A stretch of DNA of 64,000 nt, taken from positions 1,054,001 to 1,118,000 of the forward strand of contig JAMXSV010000017.1 in NCBI GenBank assembly GCA_027559495.1, written 5' to 3'. Shown here piece by piece: positions 48,347 through 59,316 of this stretch. A program made the position numbers and the translations under genes. Source of the stretch: Aurifilum marmelostoma. Lineage: Eukaryota; Ascomycota; Sordariomycetes; Diaporthales; Cryphonectriaceae. Every line of letters starts with the position of its first letter. The stretch's first letter is position 1. The notes under the pieces were generated by a model. The model ran no database searches, had not been told where the DNA came from, and saw only the letters and a program-made list of their open reading frames with translations.

Positions 48347-51300
48347 ATGTTGTCCAATCCTCTCCACCGGTTTTCGCCATACCACTCCCTCCCGTCGTCG
48401 GGTCTGTTGTCCAACAGTCATTTGCCTCAGAATCATATGCAACACGCCAGCCTCGAGAGTCTCCAGCAAGGGCCTCATTACGCCCTGCAGCACCTGCAGC
48501 AGCATGTCGGAGCTCACAGTTCGCACCTCCAGCGCTCTGGCTCACAGGGCAAGCACAGACAACACCCGTACAGACCAGGCGGTGGGAGAGCAGCAAGCGT
48601 CAGCGGTCCCGTGCGGAGGAGAATATCTCGAGCCTGCGATCAGTGCAACCAGCTTCGGACAAAGTGCGACGGACAGCATCCTTGTGCTCACTGCATAGGT
48701 AAGTTCTGCCTTGGCTCCTATTCCTTGCTCCCCTCTATGCGAGGCCGGGCTTGAAGGCTGAGCAGCAGCAGAATTTGGCCTCGGATGCGAATACCAGAGA
48801 GAGAGGAAGAAGAGAGGCAAAGCATCGCGAAAGGATCTTGCCCAGCAGGCTGCTGCTCGAGCTGCTGCTGCACAAGGGGATCGCAAGTCCTTGAGTCCTA
48901 GGCCCGAGACCAGCAAGCCCAATCATCGTCCAGACAGAAAGACGGCCTCATCCTCTGCCGGCATCGAGAGACGAGCGAGCGAGGCAAGAGGCGAGGACGG
49001 CCTGCAGGATGGAGAGCGCTCGTCGAGCTTGGACAGCGCACCAGAACTGGCAACGCACGCACCACAAATAGCCGGCCATCATGGGATTCTGGAGGGCGAG
49101 GAGCTCGACGAGCAAGCGACATTCGACCCTCATAACTATGCCGGTGTCCATAACGCATACGACGGCCAAGCGATGGAAGCACACATGATGAACCCAGGAG
49201 GCCACCATGTCTATGGTCCGAGCCAGAATGCGATGCCGACTTATCCCGATCTGTCCTATGGCATACAGCCACAGCCGGCATCAGGCTTTACACCAAGCCC
49301 AAATACTTTCCGAATGACAACGAGTCCGTTGAGCGCCTATCCAATGGCAGGGGATGGGGCGTCTCCTGGCTGGATGAGTATGTCCTCTCCACCTCGACAA
49401 TACTCCACGCATATCCCAGCGCCAAGCTTCCATAATCCACAGCTTCGGTACCCCGTCTTGGAGCCTTTGGTTCCCCATCTGGGAAATATACTGCCGCTGC
49501 CGCTGGCTTGCGACCTGATCGATGTCTACTTCTCGAGCTCCTCCTCCGCGCAGATGCACCCCATGTCGCCATATGTTCTGGGCTGCGTCTTTCGCAAGCG
49601 ATCCTTTCTACACCCGTCCAGACCGCGGAGGTGTCAACCTGCCCTACTGGCAAGCATGCTCTGGGTAGCGGCCCAGACGAGCGATGCCTCCCTGCTGACC
49701 AGCATTCCGTCTGCACGAGGCAAGATCTGCCAGAAGTTGCTGGAGTTGACCGTCAATCTTCTCAGGCCGCTAATTCACACACCTGCAGAAGATGCGTCAG
49801 CCATCTCCAGCCCAGCAGCCATCGACGGTGTTGCGCTAGGCGGCCTGGGCGTCGCTCTGCCCGGCACGATCACCCTGGAGACGCTGACCAGCGAGACGGG
49901 TCCGTTCGGTGCAGCTGGTACCGTAGACGACGTGGTCACCTACATACATCTGGCGACAGTGGTGTCGGCAAGTGAATACAAGGGGGCCAGCCTCCGCTGG
50001 TGGAATGCTGCCTGGTCTCTGGCGCGTGAGCTCAGGCTGGGCAGAGAGCTGCCACGGTCCATGAGCGCACCCGATCCGGAGAGCGAGGGTGCCGATGGCC
50101 AGCCTGATATCCCGGGTCTGGTGACCGAGGAAGAGCGCGAAGAGAGGCGAAGGGTCTGGTGGCTCGTCTACATTGTCGACCGCCACCTGGCGCTGTGCTA
50201 CAACCGCCCGCTGTTTCTGCTCGATATTGAGTGCGATGGGCTCCTGCAGCCGCTGGACGACACGGCATACCAGAACGCAGAATTTGACCCGCAGGTGCAG
50301 TTGACGGATCCAAACGTGATGGCTTCGGACCCTTCTGCCCAGGCGCATACGCGGGCTAGAGGTCCTACCTTTGAGTGCAGCGGCCACAGTATTTATGGCT
50401 ACTTCCTGCCGCTGATGGCGATTCTGGGTGAAATTGTCGATCTCAACCATGCACGCAACCATCCACGATTCGGGGTGGGGTTCAGATCCGCGCGTGAGTT
50501 CGATGAGCAAGCGATGGAGATCCGACGACATCTCGAGATCTATGAACAGAGTCTGAAGAGGTTCGCCCAGCGCAACCTGACCACAAACAACAATAACAAC
50601 AAACAGACATCGGACGACCAGGATGAGGGCAGCCTCAACAACGAGAGCCACGGCCCGACTGACATGGGCACGCCTTCAGTGCAGTCGGTCCACAGCGTGC
50701 TCACGAGCGTCAGCCGGCTGAGCGAGTCGGAGATTCAAACACGCATTGTTATGGCCTACGGCACGCACGTCATGCACGTGCTGCACATCCTCCTCACGGG
50801 AAAATGGGATCCCATCAACCTCCTCGACGACATCGACCTATGGATCAGCTCGCAGGGCTTTATCACCGCCACGGGCCATGCCGTCTCTGCCGCAGAGGCC
50901 ATCGGTCACATCCTCGAGTATGATCCTGGCTTAGAGTTCATGCCCTTTTTCTTCGGCATCTACCTGCTCCAGGGATCCTTCTTGCTGTTGTTGATTGCCG
51001 ACAAGCTGCAGAGCGAGGCCTCACCGAGTGTTGTGAAGGCTTGCGAGACCATCATCAGAGCTCACGAGGCTTGTGTGGTGACGCTCAATACTGAGTACCA
51101 GGTCAGCCAGCAACCCCAGCCCCACTTTCCCGGGGCCCTTGTCCTTGTTCTTCTCTTTCTTTTCTTCTGTGGTGCAATTGTGGGTTTTCAAAAGTTCATG
51201 TATACTGACTTTCTGGCTTTTTGGCTCAACAGCGAAACTTCAGCAGGGTCATGCGAAGTGCCCTTGCTCAGGTCCGCGGTCGCGTACCAGAAGATCTGGG

Positions 51301-51376
51301 CGAACAACACCAGCGCCGTCGCGAGCTGCTTGCACTATACCGCTGGACCGGCGACGGCACTGGCCTGGCTCTCTAG
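48347..51376 (+). CDS. xyr1: XYR1/XlnR xylanolytic and cellulolytic transcriptional activator
   Basis: Zn2Cys6 activator that switches on xylanase, cellulase and D-xylose/L-arabinose catabolic genes by binding GGCTAA-like sites. Three exons are inferred: 48347-48698, 48772-51101 and 51233-51376, giving 941 residues, close to the 940 I recall for Trichoderma XYR1. It begins MLSNPLHRFSPYH, as in orthologues. The zinc cluster is C97-x2-C100-x6-C107-x5-C113-x2-C116-x6-C123, with the first intron inside it and a basic KKRGKASRKDL tail behind. The fungal-specific factor domain contains RRRVWWLVYIVDRHLALCYNRP. A poly-Asn stretch marks a linker before VQSVHSVLTSVSRLSESEIQ. The last exon gives the conserved end RWTGDGTGLAL, which confirms splicing of intron 2. 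About 10 kb upstream lacks genes; it converges with the membrane protein gene. Confidence 0.97.
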
Positions 51377-52158
51377 ACATGTTGATTGTGGCCTTTGACT
51401 ATATGGCATCCAGTTCTACGACATCTACGTTTTTTGTTGTCTACTTCAACCCTGGCGCGTTCTGGCGATTGAAAAGCTAAGAGAAAAGGTTCCAGATTTT
51501 TCTTGTTCGTCTGTGTACATCTGGACCGATGACAGGGATGCAGAAGAAGAAACAACAAGAGTTGGTTTTTTTGAACTACGTAGGAGGTCGTTCGGGCAGT
51601 GATCTGTTGTCGTCGCTGGTTTTGTCAATGGTGATTGACCAAGAGTACAGCAGCACATGCGTTACTTGATTCCCGTTGATCTTGTTCACTACGCCCCTCC
51701 CCCCCCTTCTTTTTCTTCTTCTTCTTCCTCTTCCTTTCTATTAGTTCTTGTGTTTTGCCTCTTTCCATGGAGTGATGGGGGGAACCTGGCCAGCGGTTGT
51801 TGGGCTGCGAGATATACCATTGGCGCAATACCTTCTATTATTTTCCTTCTTTTATCTTTTTGTTGTTGTTTTTCTTTTTTTTTTTCTTTTCTGATCCCGG
51901 ACATACCATTTCAGTACAAAATCCCAATTATGCTTTCTTTCTCTACACATATCTGATACTATTATTACAAGGGCGTGGTGAGTTTGATGGGACGCCCGAC
52001 AACTAGGAATCATCTACAAAGCTGCCATGTGCCTGCCCATGCAATTACAAGCCCTCGTCAGACTCTCTGTGGCTCGGCTATGTTTCAGCAACCAGACATA
52101 GCCTGAAAGATGTGAATGAACACTTATCCAGTCACTCAGCAGGTGATTCTCATCCAAT
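51377..52158. other. convergent intergenic region
   Basis: About 780 bp between two convergent genes. It is T- and C-rich, with TTC/CTT and TTTTG runs, as usual for fungal 3' flanks. No gene is seen. Confidence 0.7.
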
Positions 52159-53325
52159 CTAGACAAGAATGCTATGATACGGTCTCTCGCGGCCAACCAT
52201 CTCCGACCAGGCCTGGGGCCGGTCCTGGGCTGTATCGTCACCTGCCAGCTCCACTGGTTCGCCCCGAGGATTCATCAGCTCTATTCTCCTCCCAAAGTTG
52301 CCTGGCATCTCCGAGGCGTTTTGGTAACGATGCCCTGCAGCCACCCATTTACTATCAAATTCCACCTTACTGCTTTCATTTCCACCACTGGCTGCAAGCT
52401 CCGAGACTCCTCGTCGCCTACGCCTCCTGAGGAAGAACCACCAGCCCAGAAGGCTCAGGACAATGATGGCGAGCACCGCGGCGGCGACGCTGATTCCGGC
52501 AGCAGCAGCAGGGGACAAGCTGCTAGAAGAGGTAGCGGCGGCTGAGGGGGATACTGAGGACGGAGCTGTTGAGGGTAGACTAGATTCCACTTGGTGGGTG
52601 GCCGCTGAAGAGAATCCTGTTGCTGTTGTCATTGTGGTGATGGGGGTGGCGGTGGTGACGGCGGACAATGATGAGCTGACTACGGTGGCGGTCGTGCTGG
52701 TTGGGTTTATCTGGCATCCAGTCAGATGGAAAACTTCGCTTTTTTAAGTTCTCTCTTCCTCCTTTCCCATCCCTTTACCATCCATGTATCCCACTTACGT
52801 TATACGTCGAATAATCATCATCATCAATAGCCCTCAGCTCCCGGAAGGTAAACTGCTCCCCGACCTGTGGCGCGGTGATATTCGAATCGATATCCATAAG
52901 AGACGTAGACTTGACATTCAGCCGCCAGTTGGACCCGTTGGCCAGGTTGTAGAAGTAATACGTCCCGTCGCCCCAAGGCTCGACCTGCCAGAATATGGAC
53001 GCGTCCGCGACGGTGTATTTGGCCATGATTGGGATGGTATTACCATTTGTGGCACCCGTCTTGACCTCGCTGCTCTCGCCCCCGCCGATGCCGCCGCCAG
53101 GTATGTCTTGGGGCCGCTGTTCTGGCACCGCAGGAGATAGGTGGTGGCGTTGTATGGCCAGAACTGCCATGCCTGGCCCGGTACCGTGGAGTTTGTGATC
53201 TGAAAGAAGACGGCGCCCTTGGTGTCGTCGTTTTGGTAGAGGGGGGTTCCCAGCAGGGACTGGCCTCCTTGCCTCGTCACGTTGATCTGGTACCAGGCGT
53301 TCCGGTTCAAGTTGAGAGATCCCAT
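52159..53325 (-). CDS. single-pass membrane protein with lectin-like N-domain (frameshifted by one base)
   Basis: Two exons are inferred, 53325-52799 and 52710-52159, joined by an 88-bp GTAAGT intron. The N-terminal domain of about 170 residues has aromatic blocks (WYQINVTR, QAWQFWPYN, WQVEPWGDGTYY) repeated in a way that suggests a ricin-type beta-trefoil. It is followed by a Ser/Thr-rich stalk, one membrane segment at about 247-270 (ISVAAAVLAIIVLSLLGWWF) and six Arg, giving outside-N, inside-C topology. No cleavable signal peptide is obvious. Oddity: exon 1 changes frame at a C5 run (53079-53083 on +). One added G on the coding strand restores a continuous 359-residue frame and correct splice phase. 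The architecture resembles fungal wall-sensor or adhesion proteins, but the family is uncharacterised and the function unknown. Confidence 0.75.
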
Positions 53326-54816
53326 AGTCTTCTTCTTTTGTCCTTTTTTCTGATCTCCTATTCTTTTCCTGATGAACCGGGGAGGGGGGGGGGGTTAAAG
53401 GGGCGAATGGGGTGAAATCAAGGAAAGGAATGGATGAATGGTCTTTGGTGGCTCATGACTGCTGTTGGCACAGGAGAAGGCGTAGGCAAAATTCTCTATA
53501 ACGAACGAAATTCCCTGGAAGACGGCGACCCGTGGAGAGGGAAAAGTGAGACAAGAAAGAAAGAACAGAGAAAGAGGGAAGGAAAAAGGACGGCACTGAG
53601 TGTGCTTCGGGGAAGATTTACCCCCCCCCCCTCCTCCCCCGAGACATGCGGAAAGAGAGGCCCTTGGCGAGGTGGTACAGTATATCAAGTTCAGCTGGCC
53701 CCCAAGTATATTTTCCGGGGCAATCTGCTCTTGGAAATTTCCCTCCCCTTAATGTGACTGACTGCATGCAGGTCAGCATCATGCGCCTCTCCATCCTTTG
53801 AGAAAAGGGCGTTTTAGGAGATTGGTTCTCGGTTTCTCGTGCGCCTTGTTTATGCGTAGCCTCGAGGCGTCTTTTCCCCTGACGACGACCTTATCTACAT
53901 GAAGTCCACCCTGCGAGGGCACCCTGCCGGATCTCTCTTGTTTGGTGGCACATTATAAGCATCCTTCCAGGCTGTCCCACTACTTTCCAAGGGACGAGCT
54001 CTTGTGGTAAGAATGAATCGATTGATGTTTGAGGCCGCAATGTTTCACTTCGTGACGAATATGTATTAAGTGAGCCGTCCATGATGTTCCTGGGTTTATA
54101 TGTACTAGCTACTGCCTCGCTTCAGGATAGCAACCTCGGCTGACTGTCTTCAGCGAGGGGGGGGGGAAAAGAAAAGAAAAGGAAAGAAGAAGAAATGGCC
54201 CCCAATCGGAAAAGAAGCGAGATTGGAAAGGTACCTGTCTACATACCGGCTGCAGGTCTTGACGCCACATGAACTAACCGCACACGCAATAACTCAAAGA
54301 GGCCAAACTCGTGTCTACGAGTACTCGAGACAAGCCGCTGCAGGGAGCTCACATCCCGTGGGGTCGGTCCGCGAGGGGGAGATGGGATGATATCTGCAGG
54401 AGCGTTGGTCTATGTTTCGGATTACAGCACGCAGCGGTGTGATAGGTCGAGACCGATGGAGCTGGACGCCCGCTTACATCGTGAGACTCAATCCGGCAGC
54501 TCGCATTCTTGTAGAGCTGAGCAATTTTGACTGCATGTTTGACTGACAAATCGGAACTGTGCGTCTGTGTCATCCCAAAGGTTGGGGGACGCGTCGATTT
54601 GATCTGCTGCTCAGACCAAGCCGTGAATATGTCCTTGGTGAGATCGTTCATGTGACTTGACTTGACCTGCGTCTTCACAAGTACATATAAGATGATTGAC
54701 TCTCGGGTGTGATTCCTGAATCAGGGCTCCACATGGCCCTCAAGATCTGTCAAGTACTTCACAAGAGCGACTCTCTCATAAGGCTTGCTCAACAGAGTAG
54801 AGCAGCCTCTGCATGA
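53326..54816. other. intergenic region
   Basis: About 1.5 kb between the membrane protein start and the 3' end of the amidase gene. It carries poly-G at 53,384-53,394 and poly-C at 53,621-53,631. No coding frame is supportable. Confidence 0.65.
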
Positions 54817-55848
54817 CTACTCGTCATCGAAGGTGCTCAGTGGAATCGAGCACGAGACGGCAAAGTTCGGCATGTCCACGACTTCGGTCATGCGCAAGCT
54901 CGCGGCCACACTGGCCAGCATGTACCCCTCTTCCCTGGCCAGGCCCTTCTCCTTGTCCAGCCAGTCGATCAATCCCTGCAGCGCCATCCTCGCGGCCTCC
55001 CTGGGGTCCGAGTGAATGCCCAGGGCGGCATAAGTTCCCTTGAGGTCATCCTCGGCAACCTCGCCCGAACGCGGCGGTGTGGTGTAGTGCGGACACTTGA
55101 GATCCATCCACCCCCTCCCTCCAGTGCCCTCTTCTTTCTTGACAACGCTCAGCCGCAGGCGCGCCTTCATGGGCGTCTCGATGGCTGTGCCGCACACCTC
55201 GCCGTCTCCCTGGGCGGCGTGCCCGTCGCCGCAGCTGAACAGGGCGCCGGGCACCTGCACGGGGAAGTAGACTGTGGCGCCCACGCCCAGGTACCGCGTA
55301 TCCACGTTTCCGCCCGACAGTGCATACGGCGGGATGGTGCTGAGCTCATCGGGCCCCGCTGGGGCGATGCCGATGACGCCCAGGAAGGGCCTGACGGGCA
55401 CGGAGATGCCAGGCCTGAACACGGCCCTGCGTGGACCACTACTGTTGGCACCGCCAGCGCTAGCACCGGTGGTCGAAGGCCGCAGTGAGTCCTCGCGCAG
55501 GTCCCAGAGCTTCACATGCTGCTCGGGGAACTCATCGGCCAGGAGACCAAAGCCGGAGAAGATGGCGGTCCAGCCGTAGTCGGCGGTAGTCAGGTCGTTG
55601 ATCTCGACCTTGAGGACGTCGCCTGGCTCAGCGCCCTCGACAAACACAGGACCAAACGCCGGATCGGCCTGGGTAAAGTCGAAGGTGGCGAGGGCGGTGG
55701 GCTCATTATCGGGGCGGACCTGGTTGTTGCCGCCGTCGTGGAGGTCGAAGGTGATCTCGGAGCCCGAGGGGACGGTAAGAACTGGTGGGATAGCGTTGCT
55801 CCATTTGAAATGTCCTTTGGAACGAGACACATGGAAAGAGTGGGCCAT
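54817..55848 (-). CDS. acetamidase/formamidase family protein
   Basis: FmdA/AmdA-family metal-dependent amidohydrolase, releasing ammonia from formamide, acetamide or similar short amides, probably in the cytosol for nitrogen use. It is a single exon of 343 residues from the ATG at 55848 to the stop at 54817, normal length for fungal members. Conserved blocks are FDLHDGGNNQV (34-44), EGAEPGDVLKVEI (71-83), PVRPFLGVIG (151-160) and the signature GDGHAAQGDGEVCGTAIE (207-224), whose His and Asp/Glu residues belong to the metal site. There is no signal peptide or membrane segment. It is divergent from HIS2, sharing an 825-bp promoter region. Substrate cannot be fixed from sequence. It is unrelated to the amidase-signature acetamidase amdS. 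Confidence 0.93.
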   Translation of the reverse strand: MAHSFHVSRSKGHFKWSNAIPPVLTVPSGSEITFDLHDGGNNQVRPDNEPTALATFDFTQADPAFGPVFVEGAEPGDVLKVEINDLTTADYGWTAIFSGFGLLADEFPEQHVKLWDLREDSLRPSTTGASAGGANSSGPRRAVFRPGISVPVRPFLGVIGIAPAGPDELSTIPPYALSGGNVDTRYLGVGATVYFPVQVPGALFSCGDGHAAQGDGEVCGTAIETPMKARLRLSVVKKEEGTGGRGWMDLKCPHYTTPPRSGEVAEDDLKGTYAALGIHSDPREAARMALQGLIDWLDKEKGLAREEGYMLASVAASLRMTEVVDMPNFAVSCSIPLSTFDDE

Positions 55849-56673
55849 TTTTGGTGTTGCTCAGACGAACTGGTCGTGCGAAGAGGGGAGTTGGAGGCGA
55901 GAGGAGCAGGCCATCGTAGTCGACGGTCGAGATCGACGCCTGACTTGAGGCCCGGTTATGACGCTTTACTGCGTCTGTCTGGTGGCTCAGTAAGAGCATA
56001 GCATCGGATCAGTCACAGCCATCTTTTAGCTTCAGAGATGACTTGCCTATCTACCTACCAGAGTGGTAATCATTATCTTGGAAGAGAGAGCGCGAGAGAT
56101 AGGGAGACTGGAGGACGAGGATGAATGAGTCTGAAAGGCAATCCGCGGACGCCGGTGACGACCTCTGGATTATTCTATGTGGCCCTTGCTGTGCTGTAGC
56201 TCCCAAATTTACAGGGCCTACCAAGAGCCTTTCAGGGACTTTACAGCGCTGGGGTGGGCATTTCAGTGCCTAAATTGTTAGTGGCTGCTGATAGGGGGCC
56301 TAAGAAAGGACTCATCCAGGGCACTCAGGGCTATCCAATCAGGGAGCCGAATGCGCTATCAAGTGGTTCCAGCTTTCATATAGGGAGGGAAAAAAAAAGA
56401 AGAAAAAAAAAACGAGCATGATGCAGTCATTCTCTCAGCAGACCTGATGTCCATCACACCGAGACATTCCTGTCTCAGGTAGTTCTGACAAGCAAAATTC
56501 TATGCTCTTTTGTGTTGATTTTCTCACCGTGTTGAAGTGCTGATCCTGTGGTAGTGTAACACTCTTCTTCTGAGCTGCCAAACCCTGGGCCAGATAGACA
56601 CCCGTCCCTTGCTGCTCACCATCACCACCGCTGCCACCACCAGCCACCCATCGTCAACATCATCATCATCGAG
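55849..56673. other. divergent promoter region between amidase and HIS2
   Basis: About 825 bp between two divergent start codons. It has an A-rich stretch at about 56,391-56,412 and no supportable gene. It must hold both promoters. Confidence 0.7.
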
Positions 56674-57601
56674 ATGGCCTTTACGATGCATTCGCACTCG
56701 GGCCAGTTCTGCCCTGGCCACGCCAAAGACCAGCTCGAGGATGTCATCAAGCACGCCGTCAGCATAGGCTACAAGACCATCGGCCTGACAGAGCACATGC
56801 CGCGCACCGGCCTGCAGGACCTGTACCCCGAGGAGATGGACGACCCAGCGGCTTCCCTGGCCGTGCTCATGCCCCGCCACGACGAGTACCTGGTTGAGGC
56901 CCAGAGGCTGCAGGCCAAGTATGCAGACCAGCTCCACATCCTCATCGGCTTCGAGGGCGAGTTCATCCGCCCGGAGGTCTACGCCCCGCTGGTCCGCCAG
57001 CTCGCCGCCCACCCTTCCATCGACTACTTCATCGGCTCCCTGCACCACACCTGCGGCGTGCCCATCGACTTTGACAAGGCCTTCTATGCCAGGGCGAGGG
57101 ATGCAGCGGGCGGCAGCGAGGAGATGCTCTATGCGCGATACTACGACGAGCAGTACGCCATGCTGACGGCGCTGCGGCCCCGGGTGGTGGGGCACTTCGA
57201 CTTGATCCGACTGCTGAGCGAGAATCCGGGCCGAGACATCAGGACGGCCTGGGACGGACGTGTCTGGGACAAGATCGTGCGAAACCTAGAGGCCGTCCGG
57301 GGAGTGGGGCGGCTGGCTGGAGTGTAACAGCAGCGCGCTGCGGAAAGGATTGGCCGAGCCATATCCTGCGCGGCCCATCGCCGAAGCGTGGCTCAGGATG
57401 GGCGGCAGGTTCACGCTGTCGGACGATAGTCACGGCATTGCGCAGGTTGCTACCAACTACGGGAGGGCGCTGGACTACCTCGAGTCCCTGGGCGTGAGGG
57501 AGGTGTGGACGCTTCGGAGGGAGGAGAATCAGCAGCAGAAGAAGGCGGTGCTGAAGGAGGTCAGTGTCTCCCTGGACGAGATTCGCAGCAGCTTAGCATA
57601 G
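56674..57601 (+). CDS. HIS2: histidinol-phosphatase, PHP family (frameshifted by one base)
   Basis: Removes phosphate from L-histidinol phosphate, the penultimate metabolite before histidinol in histidine biosynthesis. It is a single exon from the ATG at 56674 to the stop at 57601, 308 residues once the frame is continuous. The trinuclear-metal PHP motifs are all present: H6-x-H8 (HSHSG), E40-H41 (TEHMPR), E94 (GFEGEF), H124-H125 (GSLHH), H174-x-D176 (GHFD) and, after the break, LSDDSHGIAQ. Oddity: the frame breaks at a G4 run (57306-57309). Read literally, translation ends at a TAA just after. With three G the text becomes GVGGWLECNSSALRKGL, the expected family sequence. No intron fits here. 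Because the downstream part is perfectly conserved, a sequencing error is likelier than a dead gene. Confidence 0.94.
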
Positions 57602-59316
57602 CATCGAGGCGAGAGGGAGTATTCAGAGATTGATGTCCATGGAGGACGACCCAGATGGAATAGATACGATGGGGATGATGATCACTGCCCCCGCAGAGCA
57701 TGCCTAAGTGCTCAGTAGACCAGCCACATGCATATTTTCTTATGCACACACTAAATAGCCTGACCAATGACCTGGGCCTTATATAGTCATACCTATGGAA
57801 TCATTTATCCCTTTTTTTTTTCTTCCATAGAAATAACAGATGAGAACGAAATTGATTGGCTCGCGACTCGGTACGATTCTATTGGTGATGACGACTCTTT
57901 TTTTTTTTCTTTCTTTTCTTTTGATGCCCACGCATGAATAAATCAATGCATGCACAAGCCTACACTACTGCAGTGAATTGTGGCCAGACCATAAGATGGA
58001 TGGTCATTCTCTACTCGGTACTTACATATATGTATATATATATATATATATATCTTATCCACTCTGCGCGACCCGGAGGGCTGGGAACCAGACCGGTATG
58101 ATGTAGATACTAACTCAATGGGCAGTAGGCTTGGCAGGTCTAGAGATGAATTAGTCAAGAGTCGTGCCGCCTCAGCAAGGCGTGCAGAGAGGAAGGAGAC
58201 GGTGTGGGTTCGCGGCGGAGACCGGCGCCGGAGACCAGCACCCCACTAATCCCGAAGAGGAAACAAGTGTCAACGGAAAGGCGTGTCTCTACACCACAGG
58301 GAAGCGACGAAACGGGCTCGTCGCTTCGCAGACCATGCCGGCCACAGGCCCTACCGATACCCCATACCATGCATGCCTACCTACCATTACCCCTCGTGCC
58401 CGCCTCGTGCCCGCCTCGTACCCCCCTCCGCTGCTTCCCCCTCTGCTGCCGCAACAACAGCAGCAGCGGCAACAGGGGCTACTGCAGCGCCGGCTTGCTG
58501 AAGATGACTCTTCCTCCCATGTCAGCCGGGGTCATCTCGACAACGACGTCGGACGTTCTGGCCACTACTGCCGCTGCAACACCAACACCACCAGATGAAT
58601 TGATTGGTCCTGTCATCCTTGACGTCTTGTGCCCAGATCCCAACTCGATATCGGCGTTGCGTAAGCAGAGCACGTCTCGTCGCTCATTGCCAACTACACC
58701 AAATTCGCTCTCTCTTGTTTTCTCTGTCCCCTTCTCTTTTCTCGCCCTGTACACACTATTGCTCAGAGCTGTCAGGCCATCTCCCTTCTCACTCCCGCAT
58801 AATTCAGGTCTCTATCCTTCCAGGCGAGGAAGGGCGAGAGTAACACGGCACAATTAAGCCGAAGGAAGGGAGTCGGCTCAGGAGGGGCCCCAGTCTGATC
58901 CTCCTCTCAATCCAACCGTCGTCTTTGTCGTTCTCATCAGCGGTCGAAGACCACCAGACATTGGAGGATTTGAATTTTGAGAGTCTTGGCTCTCCTCTGA
59001 GATCTGATTTCTATCCCGGGACACACACGTCTTCGCATCAGGTGTATGGCCTCTGGCTGGGAGGTGCCTCTCCTCACCCGCAATATATACACAGGACACG
59101 CCCCGAATCAACTGAAGGGCGCGCCTGTGCCGATAGGGCGTCCCGATTAGTGAGCCAGCCAACTCCCACAGCGGGGCACTCTACCGCTGCGCGCTCACAC
59201 GCCCTGCCTGCCAGCGGCGGCTCTCCCAGAGGCAGATCGAGACCGTCTTCGATCACACGTTTCATACTGTCTGACACGGCGCCCTTTCTAGGGGATACAG
59301 CACGCCCTGCATAACC
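57602..59316. other. intergenic region, promoter side of the homeobox factor
   Basis: About 1.7 kb without a supportable gene. It holds T-rich DNA behind HIS2, a TA run at about 58,027-58,052, and then CT- and CA-rich DNA typical of a long fungal leader before 59,317. Confidence 0.65.
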
